Below, one piece after another: positions 11,126-18,925 of a stretch of DNA of 64,000 bases; within the stretch, counting starts at the first letter, position 1, and every line of letters starts with the position of its first letter. The notes below the pieces were generated by a model that was not told the DNA's origin, ran no database searches, and saw only the letters and a list, made by a program, of their open reading frames with translations. Source of the DNA: Alteromonas lipotrueae (lineage in GTDB: Bacteria > Pseudomonadota > Gammaproteobacteria > Enterobacterales > Alteromonadaceae). Where the stretch lies: positions 239,433-303,432 of the forward strand of contig NZ_JAESDI010000007.1 of the NCBI RefSeq assembly GCF_019249215.1. Reading direction: 5' to 3'. A program made the translations under genes and the position numbers.

Positions 11126-12469
11126 ATGCTAGATAAAGTACTCATTGCAAACCGTGGTGAAATTGCCCTTCGTATTTTGCGTGCCTGTAAAGAACTTGGC
11201 ATCAAAACCGTTGCGGTACACTCCACGGCGGACAAAAACTTAAAGCACGTGTTGCTGGCAGACGAGTCGATTTGTATCGGTAAAGCCTCAGCGACCGAAA
11301 GCTACTTGAATATTCCTCGCATTATTGCGGCGGCAGAAGTCACAAACTCTATTGCTATTCACCCAGGGTACGGCTTTTTAGCAGAAAACGCCGACTTTGC
11401 TGAAGCAGTTGAAAAAAGTGGCTTTATCTTCATTGGCCCAACGGCAGACACCATTAACCTGATGGGTGATAAAGTGTCAGCAATTAGTGCTATGAAGAAA
11501 GCTGGCGTTCCATGTGTACCTGGCTCAGATGGCCCGCTTACTGGCGACAATGATAAGAATAAAACCATTGCTAAACGCATTGGCTATCCAATTATTGTTA
11601 AAGCAGCTGGCGGCGGCGGTGGTCGTGGTATGCGTGTGGTTCGCAGTGAAGCGGAACTCATTAGTGCTATTGAAACTACGCAAGCTGAAGCGGGCGCGGC
11701 TTTTGGTAACGCCACCGTGTACATGGAGAAATTCTTAGAAAATCCACGTCATGTGGAAATTCAAATTTTAGCCGATGGCCAAGGCAATGCTATTCACTTA
11801 GGCGAGCGTGACTGTTCTATGCAGCGCCGCCACCAAAAAGTGGTAGAAGAAGCACCTGCACCAGGTATTTCTGAGCAAATGCGTAACAAGATTGGCGATC
11901 GTTGTCGTCGTGCTTGTGTCGAAATTGGTTATCGCGGCGCTGGTACGTTCGAGTTCTTATACGAAAACGGTGAGTTCTATTTCATTGAAATGAATACCCG
12001 TATTCAGGTTGAACACCCAGTATCTGAAATGATTACCGGCGTTGACTTAATCAAAGAGCAACTTCGCATAGCAGCTGGTCAGCCTCTGTCTATCGACCAA
12101 TCGCAAATTCAAATTCGTGGCCATGCTATTGAATGTCGAATTAACGCAGAAGATCCTAAAACCTTTATCCCAAGCCCGGGTACGATTGATATTTTCCATT
12201 CACCTGGTGGCTTAGGTATTCGTTGGGAATCTCACATTTATGCTGGCTACACGGTGCCGCCTTTCTACGACTCCATGATTGGTAAGTTAATTACCTTCGG
12301 TGAAAGTCGTGACGAAGCCATTGCCAGAATGCGCCATGCATTAGATGAGTTAGTTATTGAAGGAATAAAAACTAACATTCCTTTACAGCGCGCTATTATG
12401 GCTGATGAAAACTTCTTTGCTGGTGGAACAAATATTCACTACCTTGAGAAGAAATTAGGCATAGCCTAA
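11126..12469 (+). CDS. accC: Biotin carboxylase subunit of acetyl-CoA carboxylase
   Basis: A 447-residue ATP-grasp enzyme that carboxylates the biotin on AccB using bicarbonate and ATP. It shows [20 protein letters not shown] at the N-terminus, the glycine-rich [16 protein letters not shown] loop, [15 protein letters not shown], and the catalytic [14 protein letters not shown] segment. The length is canonical. It is the last gene of the aroQ-accB-accC unit and is followed by a terminator hairpin. Confidence 0.99.
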   Translation: MLDKVLIANRGEIALRILRACKELGIKTVAVHSTADKNLKHVLLADESICIGKASATESYLNIPRIIAAAEVTNSIAIHPGYGFLAENADFAEAVEKSGFIFIGPTADTINLMGDKVSAISAMKKAGVPCVPGSDGPLTGDNDKNKTIAKRIGYPIIVKAAGGGGGRGMRVVRSEAELISAIETTQAEAGAAFGNATVYMEKFLENPRHVEIQILADGQGNAIHLGERDCSMQRRHQKVVEEAPAPGISEQMRNKIGDRCRRACVEIGYRGAGTFEFLYENGEFYFIEMNTRIQVEHPVSEMITGVDLIKEQLRIAAGQPLSIDQSQIQIRGHAIECRINAEDPKTFIPSPGTIDIFHSPGGLGIRWESHIYAGYTVPPFYDSMIGKLITFGESRDEAIARMRHALDELVIEGIKTNIPLQRAIMADENFFAGGTNIHYLEKKLGIA

Positions 12470-12484
12470 CAGCATAAAAATTTG

Positions 12485-12515
12485 GTGCCGTGTTTTGCAC
12501 GGCACTGATTTTATC
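12485..12515 (+). terminator. Terminator after accC
   Basis: A perfect 8-bp stem GTGCCGTG/CACGGCAC with a TTTTG loop lies 15 bp after the accC stop. It is followed by a T-rich stretch. Confidence 0.75.
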
Positions 12516-12691
12516 TTCTCTTTTTTACTTCTGTTACATCCCTTCTTTTTCTACAACATATTTCCAAGCTACTTAAATTATTCGCTACTATCTGTACCGT
12601 TTTGCGATGCGGTTTACTGCCCATGCTTAAGCGATTAAAAGTTCACATAGTTCATTCAGTTTTTGCGATTAAAACAATCAAATTTTAAGGT

Positions 12692-12720
12692 TTTTCAAAT
12701 GAAGGGGGTGGGCATATAAT
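12692..12720 (+). promoter_or_regulatory. Candidate promoter of a small RNA
   Basis: TTTTCA (12692-12697), a 17-bp spacer and a perfect TATAAT (12715-12720) precede a stretch with no open reading frame. That stretch ends in a strong intrinsic terminator about 110 bp later. Confidence 0.5.
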
Positions 12721-12726
12721 CCCCAT

Positions 12727-12835
12727 CAGTTTCCTAGCCCTCCCTGCTATTGAAACTTTAGTTGTGTTTTATGTGTTTACCCTCATTGGAGTCCACCTCC
12801 AGTTTTTAGCCGGTGCCTTTCACCGGCTTTTTTTT
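12727..12835 (+). ncRNA. Candidate small regulatory RNA (~109 nt)
   Basis: A free-standing transcription unit with no coding sequence lies in the 464-bp accC-to-outer-membrane-protein gap. It runs from a good promoter to a classic terminator at 12808-12835 (AGCCGGTG stem, CCTTT loop, eight T). Just before the terminator is a small TGGAG/CTCCA hairpin exposing a CCACC-rich loop, which could pair with Shine-Dalgarno sequences. I do not recognise it as a named family. It could alternatively be the end of a longer leader. Confidence 0.5.
12808..12835 (+). terminator. Terminator of candidate small RNA
   Basis: An 8-bp GC-rich perfect stem (AGCCGGTG/CACCGGCT), a 5-nt loop and eight consecutive T. 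It lies about 320 bp beyond the accC terminator, so it needs its own upstream transcript. Confidence 0.85.
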
Positions 12836-12933
12836 CAGTTTTTTTCCATCAAAAATAGTTACCCTAGTTACACTTTTTTTCGTATAAGCTGGTTAGGCTT
12901 AATTAACTTATTGATGAATTGGACTCGACTGAA

Positions 12934-13872
12934 ATGAAAAGGGTAGATAACGCAGCTGTATTTGTTGTTCTCTTATTTTCCGTATGCGCCAATGCCTTTG
13001 CCGAGCGCTTAAGCTTTTCACAGAAGCTTGACATGCAATTTCGTTTTGACGAACGCTCAGACCGAGATCATAGAAATCAGTATAGAGTGCGATATTACCC
13101 TTCTGTTTCCCTGTCTTCTGACGATGCGTGGTCATTAAATAGCTTTGTGGTTACCGGAGAATCTTTTGCATCAAGCCATAATACCTTTGGTAGTGATACG
13201 TCAGATTACCTTTACGCTAGGCGTTTATATTTACGCTATGAATTTTCTGATGGAAAAATGGAGGCGGGGATCATCCCCACTTATAAGGGCCGAGTTTCTT
13301 CGTCAGGGCTATCTAAAGATGGCTGGATTAAAGGCATTCGCAGTGTTTATGCCTTGCAAGAGGACAGTGAAATAGAACTGGTTATTGGCGAACTTGACGA
13401 TACCAACGCCAACAGCGCGTTTGATAGCTTCCACCAACTCAATTATGTTGAATTAGAATACTCGGCAAAAATGGGGCAAACACATAGCTACGAAGTGAGT
13501 ATCGAGCGTATGACTGACAACAACTTTATTCGGGGTGAATATCGCTTTCAATACACGCCATCCCAAACGTTGTTCGTTGAAACTATTCAGCAGCTGTCAT
13601 CTTCAAGCTCAAAGTTTGTTATTGGCTTGAGCGGAAAAACGAGCGTGGGAAATTACCCTTTGTCTTATTTTTCTCACTATTCTTATGTAAGTGAAGGCTT
13701 TGGCCCTAGGGCTGAGCTGACTGAAGATTTTTTGGGTACCGGGCACGGTGCTTCAGCTGAATTAAGCGGTGATATTACCCTTGTTGATGATACTGAGTGG
13801 TTTATTCGTGCCGATGTGGTAGACAGCGTTAGTAGGCTGCTTGCAGGTATAAAGGTGTCATTTCAACAATAA
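12934..13872 (+). CDS. Predicted outer-membrane beta-barrel protein, unknown function
   Basis: A 312-residue protein beginning MKRVDNAAVFVVLLFSVCANAFA, a clear signal peptide. The rest is dominated by alternating aromatic/hydrophobic strands (for example YLYARRLYLRYEF, NYVELEYSA, FIRGEYRFQYTP) and ends in LAGIKVSFQQ. This is the strand pattern of a porin-like or alginate-export-like barrel. A TTG at 12919 would add five residues ahead of the signal peptide; the ATG at 12934 is preferred because the signal peptide then begins directly. Specific function not recognised. Confidence 0.7.
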   Translation: MKRVDNAAVFVVLLFSVCANAFAERLSFSQKLDMQFRFDERSDRDHRNQYRVRYYPSVSLSSDDAWSLNSFVVTGESFASSHNTFGSDTSDYLYARRLYLRYEFSDGKMEAGIIPTYKGRVSSSGLSKDGWIKGIRSVYALQEDSEIELVIGELDDTNANSAFDSFHQLNYVELEYSAKMGQTHSYEVSIERMTDNNFIRGEYRFQYTPSQTLFVETIQQLSSSSSKFVIGLSGKTSVGNYPLSYFSHYSYVSEGFGPRAELTEDFLGTGHGASAELSGDITLVDDTEWFIRADVVDSVSRLLAGIKVSFQQ

Positions 13873-13897
13873 AAAAGGCCCATCAAAATGATGGGCC
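13872..13897 (-). terminator. Minus-strand terminator without an obvious minus-strand gene
   Basis: A 9-bp perfect stem GGCCCATCA/TGATGGGCC with a 3-nt loop. The T tract is on the minus strand (complement of six A at 13871-13876). The plus strand has no T run after it. No minus-strand coding sequence ends here, because the next upstream gene on that side is on the plus strand. It may end an antisense or small RNA, or may stop the plus-strand gene as a T-poor hairpin. Confidence 0.6.
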
Positions 13898-14122
13898 AAA
13901 CAGCAAGAACGCGTACGCACTTTGACAGTGCACCCTTTAATACGTTGGTTCCCCACGCGAAAGTTCAGCGATGAATAGTTACGTTTATTTAATGATTACA
14001 ACTGCTTGTGCGTACTGCCATTTACTAAAAAAACTGAGTGAAGTATGGTAGTGTTTACTAACTCAAACGCTAAGAAATAAAAGTTTTTCAATCTTTACCA
14101 CTTAGGTAAAAAGGTTTACAAG

Positions 14123-14566
14123 GTGCCCAAACGTTACGAAGAACTAAAATCTCAACTCCCTGTTTCACGCCTGTCTATCGACGTATTGCTTGCCCTGCGC
14201 GTGCTTTACGACAAGCCCGAAAGCGAAGTGGAATTACGCCAACAAATTGCTGAGCTTTCTCGCGACCCTAGCAAGCTAGAACTAGGTTATCGTTCTGAAT
14301 GGGAAGCCTATGTTGTGCGTGAATTGGTGTTAGATTTAAAGCAGTACACGCAGCGTAGCCCCGCTGCCTTTATCGACTCGGTGTTAAGTCGCATTGAAAG
14401 TCTGAAAAATAACAACCCTGACTATAAAGCCTATAAGCAACAAGTTTCAGAAACCATGTCTGCGCATGACCGCACCACACCGTTATTCCCCACGCCTTGG
14501 CGCCAGCAACTTATGATGCTGCTATTGCCTGTCACTACCGTGAAACCGTTGAAACCCGCGGAATAG
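14123..14566 (+). CDS. Conserved hypothetical protein, 147 aa
   Basis: Starts with GTG at 14123. The protein is soluble, mostly helical and charged (LSRDPSKLELGYRSEWEAY, then VLDLKQYTQRSPAAFIDSV), with a Pro/Leu-rich tail. There is no signal peptide, membrane segment or recognised motif. It is convergent with the DUF2805-like gene, whose stop is 4 bp away. I cannot assign a function; the complete frame and good codon character argue that it is real. Confidence 0.65.
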   Translation: MPKRYEELKSQLPVSRLSIDVLLALRVLYDKPESEVELRQQIAELSRDPSKLELGYRSEWEAYVVRELVLDLKQYTQRSPAAFIDSVLSRIESLKNNNPDYKAYKQQVSETMSAHDRTTPLFPTPWRQQLMMLLLPVTTVKPLKPAE

Positions 14567-14570
14567 CAGA

Positions 14571-15014
14571 TTACTTATTTGCACTTTGAGGTTTATATTG
14601 AGAAGGACAATACGCTCTTTCTACACCTGCTGGGCGTAAACTTTTGTGTTTAGTTTTGCGTCTTGACACCCTTGCACGCCAATTTTTGAATGTCTTGTGC
14701 TTTAAATTCTGACGCATCAGCTTTATAACTTCTTTTTCAGGCAAGCCATACAAATTTTCGATAGCCTCAAAAGGGGTTCTATCTTCCCAGGCCATTTCAA
14801 TGACGCGCGATTGCTCAACCTCGGTGAGATACCCTTTAGTACAACGCGCTAAGGGATAAAGCTCTGATGGATAATCTTTAGAAGAGTGCTCTTTTGAAAG
14901 ATGACCTTTTGAAACATAGCCATTTGACGAATTCCCCTCAAAAGAATGTTCTTTTTCGAAGTTGCGCTGTTCAGTGTACTGCTCTTCTGTATGTTGCTCT
15001 TCTCTATATCGCAT
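14571..15014 (-). CDS. TIGR03643/DUF2805 family protein with repetitive N-terminus
   Basis: A 147-residue protein. Residues about 60-125 match the DUF2805/TIGR03643 family: EVEQSRVIEMAWEDRTPFEA, then YGLPEKEVIKLMRQ and FKNWRARVSRRKTKH. This short helical domain resembles a helix-turn-helix and is of unknown role. The first about 55 residues are an unusual hydrophilic repeat-like extension rich in Glu, Ser, Lys and Tyr (NGYVSKGHLSKEHSSKDYP). There is no in-frame Met between it and the domain, so the extension is probably translated. It is convergent with the 14123-14566 gene. Confidence 0.8.
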   Translation of the reverse strand: MRYREEQHTEEQYTEQRNFEKEHSFEGNSSNGYVSKGHLSKEHSSKDYPSELYPLARCTKGYLTEVEQSRVIEMAWEDRTPFEAIENLYGLPEKEVIKLMRQNLKHKTFKNWRARVSRRKTKHKSLRPAGVERAYCPSQYKPQSANK

Positions 15015-15088
15015 GCTGCTGGCTCTTGTTATTAAACACTACTACTACGCCGATATAGAAAAAATGTTCACCTTACCTAACCTTACAT

Positions 15089-17221
15089 TTATTTAACCGT
15101 TTCAGCCGACATTGTTAGAACGATATCAAGCAGTGCAGCGGCCGCTTTGGCGTCAGAGAGCGCGCGGTGATGCTGCTCCATTTTTATGTCGAAATGCCGA
15201 GTAAGGTTAGCCAATGAATATGAAGGTAGCCCAGGGTTTACCCTACGCATTTCTCGCACCGTACACAGCTTAGGTCGTTTAAAAGGAAGCTCTAATCGTG
15301 CAAATTCCTGTTTAATGAAGCCATAATCGAAGTTAACGTTATGGGCAACAAATACCGCCTCGTCGGTAAAGCTAGCAATACGTTCAGCCACCTCAACAAA
15401 TAATGGAGCATCAGCCACCATATCATCAGAAATACCAGTAAGACGTGTGATGGTAGCCGGAATTCGTCGCTGCGGATTAATTAAAGTTTGATAGGTATCG
15501 ACCACCTCGCCCGCAACAATTTTCACCATGCCAATTTCAGTAATCCGGTTGTAGCTGTTGTTGCCCCCAGTGGTTTCAATATCAACCACAACATACGGCT
15601 GATTAGGGTCGCGATGCCAATTTACCGTAGTAACGGCAACGTCAAACCCTGCACGTTGCAACCTCTGAATAGACACCAACTGATTGCGTCTTAACTGATC
15701 GCCTGGCGCTTTCACTTCTTCAAAGCGTAACTTTTCATCAAAAATCATGATGTCAGGGAAGCCGTCGCTTAAAGAGGCAAAATCTTCGCTCATCATTCGA
15801 AGCAAGTTAACGATGGCGCTAAGCTCGCCGTGTTTAATTAGTGCATCGATAGGTTCAAGCAAATGGCTGCTCCACATGAATAAGCTATTCACCTTGCCAT
15901 AGTGGGCTGTCGCCATTTTGTGAACGTGGTGGCGAAACTTATCTTTGCTATTCAACCTTTCAAATAAGGCTTCAATACTGCTGTCAAAACGAGCGTAGAA
16001 GTTGTTTTGCTTAAGCGATAGAGGCCGTCTATCAAACTCAGTGACAAGCGTATCTTCTTCATATAGCTGTGCCCAAAAGGTTAGCCCAAACAAGCTGCGC
16101 CATAATCGGTTCTCGGTGCGCCAACCGGCAATACCTAAGCGTTTATAATGGGCTAACACGCCACGCTCTACCTGTTGATTTTGGCTAACATCAATATCAA
16201 TAGTACGGCTTGCATTTCTTAACATATCCGTCACCGCACTGGTGCGCTTTTTGTGGTATTTCCTCGCATAGAAATCTTCAGCAAAGGCCAGCAGCGTATC
16301 GGAAGGTGGTGAGTCGATAATGTGCTCTAGTACTTCTTTAACACTATCGGTGTTGCCGTCTTTATAGCTTTCTCTTATCCATTTCTCTTTCGCTTTGTCG
16401 CTTTGGGCTTGGTATAGCAAAAGAAGGGCCTGCTCTCGGTGCTCGCCTAGTAATTTTAACGCTAGTGCATAAAGAAACTGATCGCGATAAAACATGGCTG
16501 ATACGCCATCGCTATTGGGGAACGCCTCTTGAGCTAATGCATTTGCTTGCACTAAAGAAAGAAAAGGGATCTTTTCTAATTGGCTGGCATAAAACCAGGC
16601 TGCTTCAGCATCTGCTTTACTGTCGAAACGAGTAACATCTGATACGGAATCGCCGCGGGTACGCATGACGCCTAAGTCGCGCATAGAGAACTGATTCAGC
16701 CTGCCTTTGGTATTACCAAAATAAAGGAATAATAAAAATTTTAGCGGTGCATCAAACAAACACACTAAGTAAGTATGCTCATTTAGCCCTTCAGGCCAGC
16801 CATGCTGATTAATGTATGCTTCTAAACGCGATACAAGCACGGGCTTGGTTAATGATGCCAAACCTTGAGTGGCACCGTATTCACTTAACAGCCTTAAAAT
16901 TGCGTCTTTAGTAAGTACGCCTGCAATATCTTGTAGCGAAGCATGGTGCAAATCACCGAACCACTTAGCTTCAATCAGCTCATCAATTTGCTGTTGAGGG
17001 TTCGCTATTTCTGCGTAACTAAACTGCGACCTATCAATCACTGCATATTTACGATTAGCCGCACGCACGATGATGCATTGTTTATCAGCATCTAGCTGGT
17101 TAAAGCTTTCTATAAAACCATTAGCGTCATCACTTAACAACGCAGCATTCGCCCCTTTAAAGAACGCTAAGAACTCAAAAAAGTGGGCTAAGTAATATCG
17201 TAGTGGCAAATCTTTTCGCAT
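15089..17221 (-). CDS. FAN1-like VRR-NUC nuclease fused to a DEDDh 3'-5' exonuclease
   Basis: A 710-residue fusion. The N-terminal part (LPLRYYLAHFFEFLAFF, then ALLSDDANGFIESF and VRAANRKYAV) looks like the FAN1 N-terminal and helical regions. Residues about 480-525 carry the VRR-NUC signature, with GFPDIMIFDE followed by FEEVKAPGDQLRRNQ (PD...EVK). From about 540 to the end is a DnaQ-like exonuclease with all DEDDh residues: VVVDIETTGG, VAHNVNFDYGFI and HHRALSDAKAAAALLD. FAN1 is a structure-specific nuclease for interstrand cross-link repair; here it is joined to a proofreading-type exonuclease. Both active sites look intact. Confidence 0.85.
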   Translation of the reverse strand: MRKDLPLRYYLAHFFEFLAFFKGANAALLSDDANGFIESFNQLDADKQCIIVRAANRKYAVIDRSQFSYAEIANPQQQIDELIEAKWFGDLHHASLQDIAGVLTKDAILRLLSEYGATQGLASLTKPVLVSRLEAYINQHGWPEGLNEHTYLVCLFDAPLKFLLFLYFGNTKGRLNQFSMRDLGVMRTRGDSVSDVTRFDSKADAEAAWFYASQLEKIPFLSLVQANALAQEAFPNSDGVSAMFYRDQFLYALALKLLGEHREQALLLLYQAQSDKAKEKWIRESYKDGNTDSVKEVLEHIIDSPPSDTLLAFAEDFYARKYHKKRTSAVTDMLRNASRTIDIDVSQNQQVERGVLAHYKRLGIAGWRTENRLWRSLFGLTFWAQLYEEDTLVTEFDRRPLSLKQNNFYARFDSSIEALFERLNSKDKFRHHVHKMATAHYGKVNSLFMWSSHLLEPIDALIKHGELSAIVNLLRMMSEDFASLSDGFPDIMIFDEKLRFEEVKAPGDQLRRNQLVSIQRLQRAGFDVAVTTVNWHRDPNQPYVVVDIETTGGNNSYNRITEIGMVKIVAGEVVDTYQTLINPQRRIPATITRLTGISDDMVADAPLFVEVAERIASFTDEAVFVAHNVNFDYGFIKQEFARLELPFKRPKLCTVREMRRVNPGLPSYSLANLTRHFDIKMEQHHRALSDAKAAAALLDIVLTMSAETVK

Positions 17222-17423
17222 TATAAAACCAAACTATTGTATACTTGATTAGTGTATATTTATACAGCCCTATTGTTCAACCTTTTCCCTTTTTATTTCA
17301 TGCGTGGGTGCACGGGCGTTTGCGTAGTAGCTTGTAATGTCATGCTGGCTTAATTGGCAGTCAATCCAGTTTTCTACTTTACTCGTAATAACTATCACGA
17401 CGTAATTCACATACGAGGAAATC

Positions 17424-17615
17424 ATGAGCTTAACGCGATCGATGGCGTTCTCTTGCCCATATTGCATGGCAGCCAATGATGTAGAAATTGACGAGGTTAA
17501 TGATGTTGGTCAAGTGCAGGTGCTTGATTGCCAAGTATGTTGCCAACCTATAGAACTTGGTGTTTATCAGCAAGGCGAAGACTTAAATATTATTGCGGAG
17601 CAGGAAAATGGCTGA
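17424..17615 (+). CDS. CPXCG-motif cysteine-rich small protein
   Basis: A 63-residue protein with FSCPYCMAANDVEID and DCQVCCQPIEL motifs, i.e. two CxxC pairs that probably bind zinc. It belongs to the short CPXCG cysteine-rich family of unknown role, although the second position of its motif is CPYCM. Its last codons overlap the start of the flavin reductase gene by 8 bp (ATGGCTGA), indicating translational coupling. Confidence 0.85.
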   Translation: MSLTRSMAFSCPYCMAANDVEIDEVNDVGQVQVLDCQVCCQPIELGVYQQGEDLNIIAEQENG

Positions 17616-18291
17616 TAGCGGTACCCATTTTTCGTTGCAGGATATCAATGCTTTGCCGCAACGATATCGCGCCAACTTTGTGAATAGTTTATCTGGCTTT
17701 AAATCTTCCTCACTGCTTGGCTCCACCGATGGCCGAGTTAACAACCTCGCCATTGTTAGCTCTGTGGTTCATGTGGGTGCCAACCCACCATTGCTGGGCA
17801 TTATTATGCGTCCGCACACTGTGCAGCGAGATTCTTTGTCTAATATTAAGCAGCAAGGTGTGTTCACGCTAAATCATGTTCATACAAGTTGGACTGATAA
17901 AGCACATCAAACGTCGGCGCGATACGATAATGGGGTGAGTGAGTTTGAGGAGGTTGGACTAACGCCTTGGTTTAGCAACACGTTCAGCGCGCCTTATGTA
18001 AAAGAAAGCGCAGTGAAAATGGGGTTAAAAGTAGAACAGCATTTTACGTTGTGTAATCAGACCGAAATGATTATAGGTAAGATTCAAGAGGTATTTATTG
18101 CGGGCAGCAGCACTGCAGGAGATGACATTGCAAAAAGTGCTATTGCCGAAGATGGGTATATAGATCTTGAATCACTACAAACCTCATGTATCTCGGGTCT
18201 GGACACTTATCATAGTACGCAAAAGATAGCCCAATATGCTTACGCAAAACCCGATGTGCCTTTAACACAGGCGAGCATAACTAAAAAATAA
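17608..18291 (+). CDS. Flavin reductase-like FMN-binding protein
   Basis: A 227-residue protein of the flavin reductase/flavoredoxin domain family. The segments LGSTDGRVNNLAIVSSVVHV, PPLLGIIMRPHTVQRDSLSN and GVFTLNHV are typical of the FMN-binding split barrel. It would reduce or bind FMN in the cytosol; substrate unknown. An upstream TTG at 17593 is possible, but the ATG at 17608 follows a GGAGCAGGAAA site and overlaps the previous stop, so it is preferred. Confidence 0.85.
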   Translation: MADSGTHFSLQDINALPQRYRANFVNSLSGFKSSSLLGSTDGRVNNLAIVSSVVHVGANPPLLGIIMRPHTVQRDSLSNIKQQGVFTLNHVHTSWTDKAHQTSARYDNGVSEFEEVGLTPWFSNTFSAPYVKESAVKMGLKVEQHFTLCNQTEMIIGKIQEVFIAGSSTAGDDIAKSAIAEDGYIDLESLQTSCISGLDTYHSTQKIAQYAYAKPDVPLTQASITKK

Positions 18292-18463
18292 TTCATATTT
18301 TGCCAGTGGCGCACAAACTAATGTTGCGTCAATGCTATAGGACATTGATTTTGCTAGCCGTTCAGGCGTTGTTCAGGTGGCAACCGTTAATCTATATCAA
18401 CAAATCTTTATTGCTTTGTGTTAGATCCAAACGCCACGGGTTATAGTATAATTATTAATATTC

Positions 18464-18487
18464 AAACCTGCCTTGCGGCAGGTTTTT
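18464..18487 (+). terminator. Terminator hairpin upstream of HiPIP gene
   Basis: A perfect 9-bp stem AAACCTGCC/GGCAGGTTT with a TTGC loop and a T run, lying 173 bp after the flavin reductase stop. A TATAAT at 18447-18452 sits immediately before it, so it could also end a very short transcript. Confidence 0.7.
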
Positions 18488-18511
18488 GCGTTTTAGGCGC
18501 TGAGTAAAAAA

Positions 18512-18531
18512 GAATCATTATCGTTATTATC
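18512..18531 (+). promoter_or_regulatory. Possible Fur-box-like site upstream of HiPIP gene
   Basis: GAATCATTATCGTTATTATC contains two ATTATC hexamers spaced by three bases, resembling a Fur box built from GATAAT units. It lies 16 bp before the HiPIP start codon. The match is partial and no operator test is possible here. Confidence 0.3.
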
Positions 18532-18547
18532 TCAATTGGAGAGAATT

Positions 18548-18841
18548 ATGAAGTCTGTAAACCGTCGTGACTTTCTGAAATTGTCAGGTACATCTTTGAT
18601 AGGCCTAACGTTAGGAAGCGTTGCGTTACGTGCGAATGCGCAAGAACAACTACAAGCAGATGATCCAAGCGCGAAAGCATTAAACTACACTGCGGCGTCT
18701 ACTGTAGACGGTGCTAAATGTAACAACTGCATGTACATTCAAGGTGCCGACGGCGAACAACACCGCCCTTGCGCCATCTTCCCTAACAAATTGGTTAACG
18801 CCAATGGTTGGTGTAGTGCCTGGGTTAAACGCCCAGGCTAG
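18548..18841 (+). CDS. High-potential iron-sulfur protein (HiPIP), Tat-exported
   Basis: A 97-residue HiPIP. The N-terminus has a twin-arginine signal (SVNRRDFLKLSG) and hydrophobic core ending ANA. The mature part has the four cluster cysteines as CNNCMYI, PCAIFP and NGWCSAW, the family layout for a [4Fe-4S] cluster. It acts as a periplasmic electron carrier. The ATG at 18548 follows GGAGAG; a TTG four codons upstream is unlikely. Confidence 0.95.
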   Translation: MKSVNRRDFLKLSGTSLIGLTLGSVALRANAQEQLQADDPSAKALNYTAASTVDGAKCNNCMYIQGADGEQHRPCAIFPNKLVNANGWCSAWVKRPG

Positions 18842-18855
18842 TAACTCGAATTATC

Positions 18856-18896
18856 AAAAAAGCCCCAGCCTCGCTCATGCGTGCTGGGGCTTTTTT
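18856..18896 (+). terminator. Bidirectional terminator between HiPIP and amidase genes
   Basis: A 14-bp perfect stem (AAAAAAGCCCCAGC and its complement) with a 13-nt loop and T runs on both strands. It lies 15 bp after the HiPIP stop and about 30 bp after the convergent amidase stop. Confidence 0.9.
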
Positions 18897-18925
18897 ATGC
18901 ATTTGAGATAAGGGTCTATAACGAG

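Noticed and set aside
17270..17476. 68-codon minus-strand frame
   Set aside because: It overlaps antisense with the cysteine-rich gene start and has no family or signal; probably chance.
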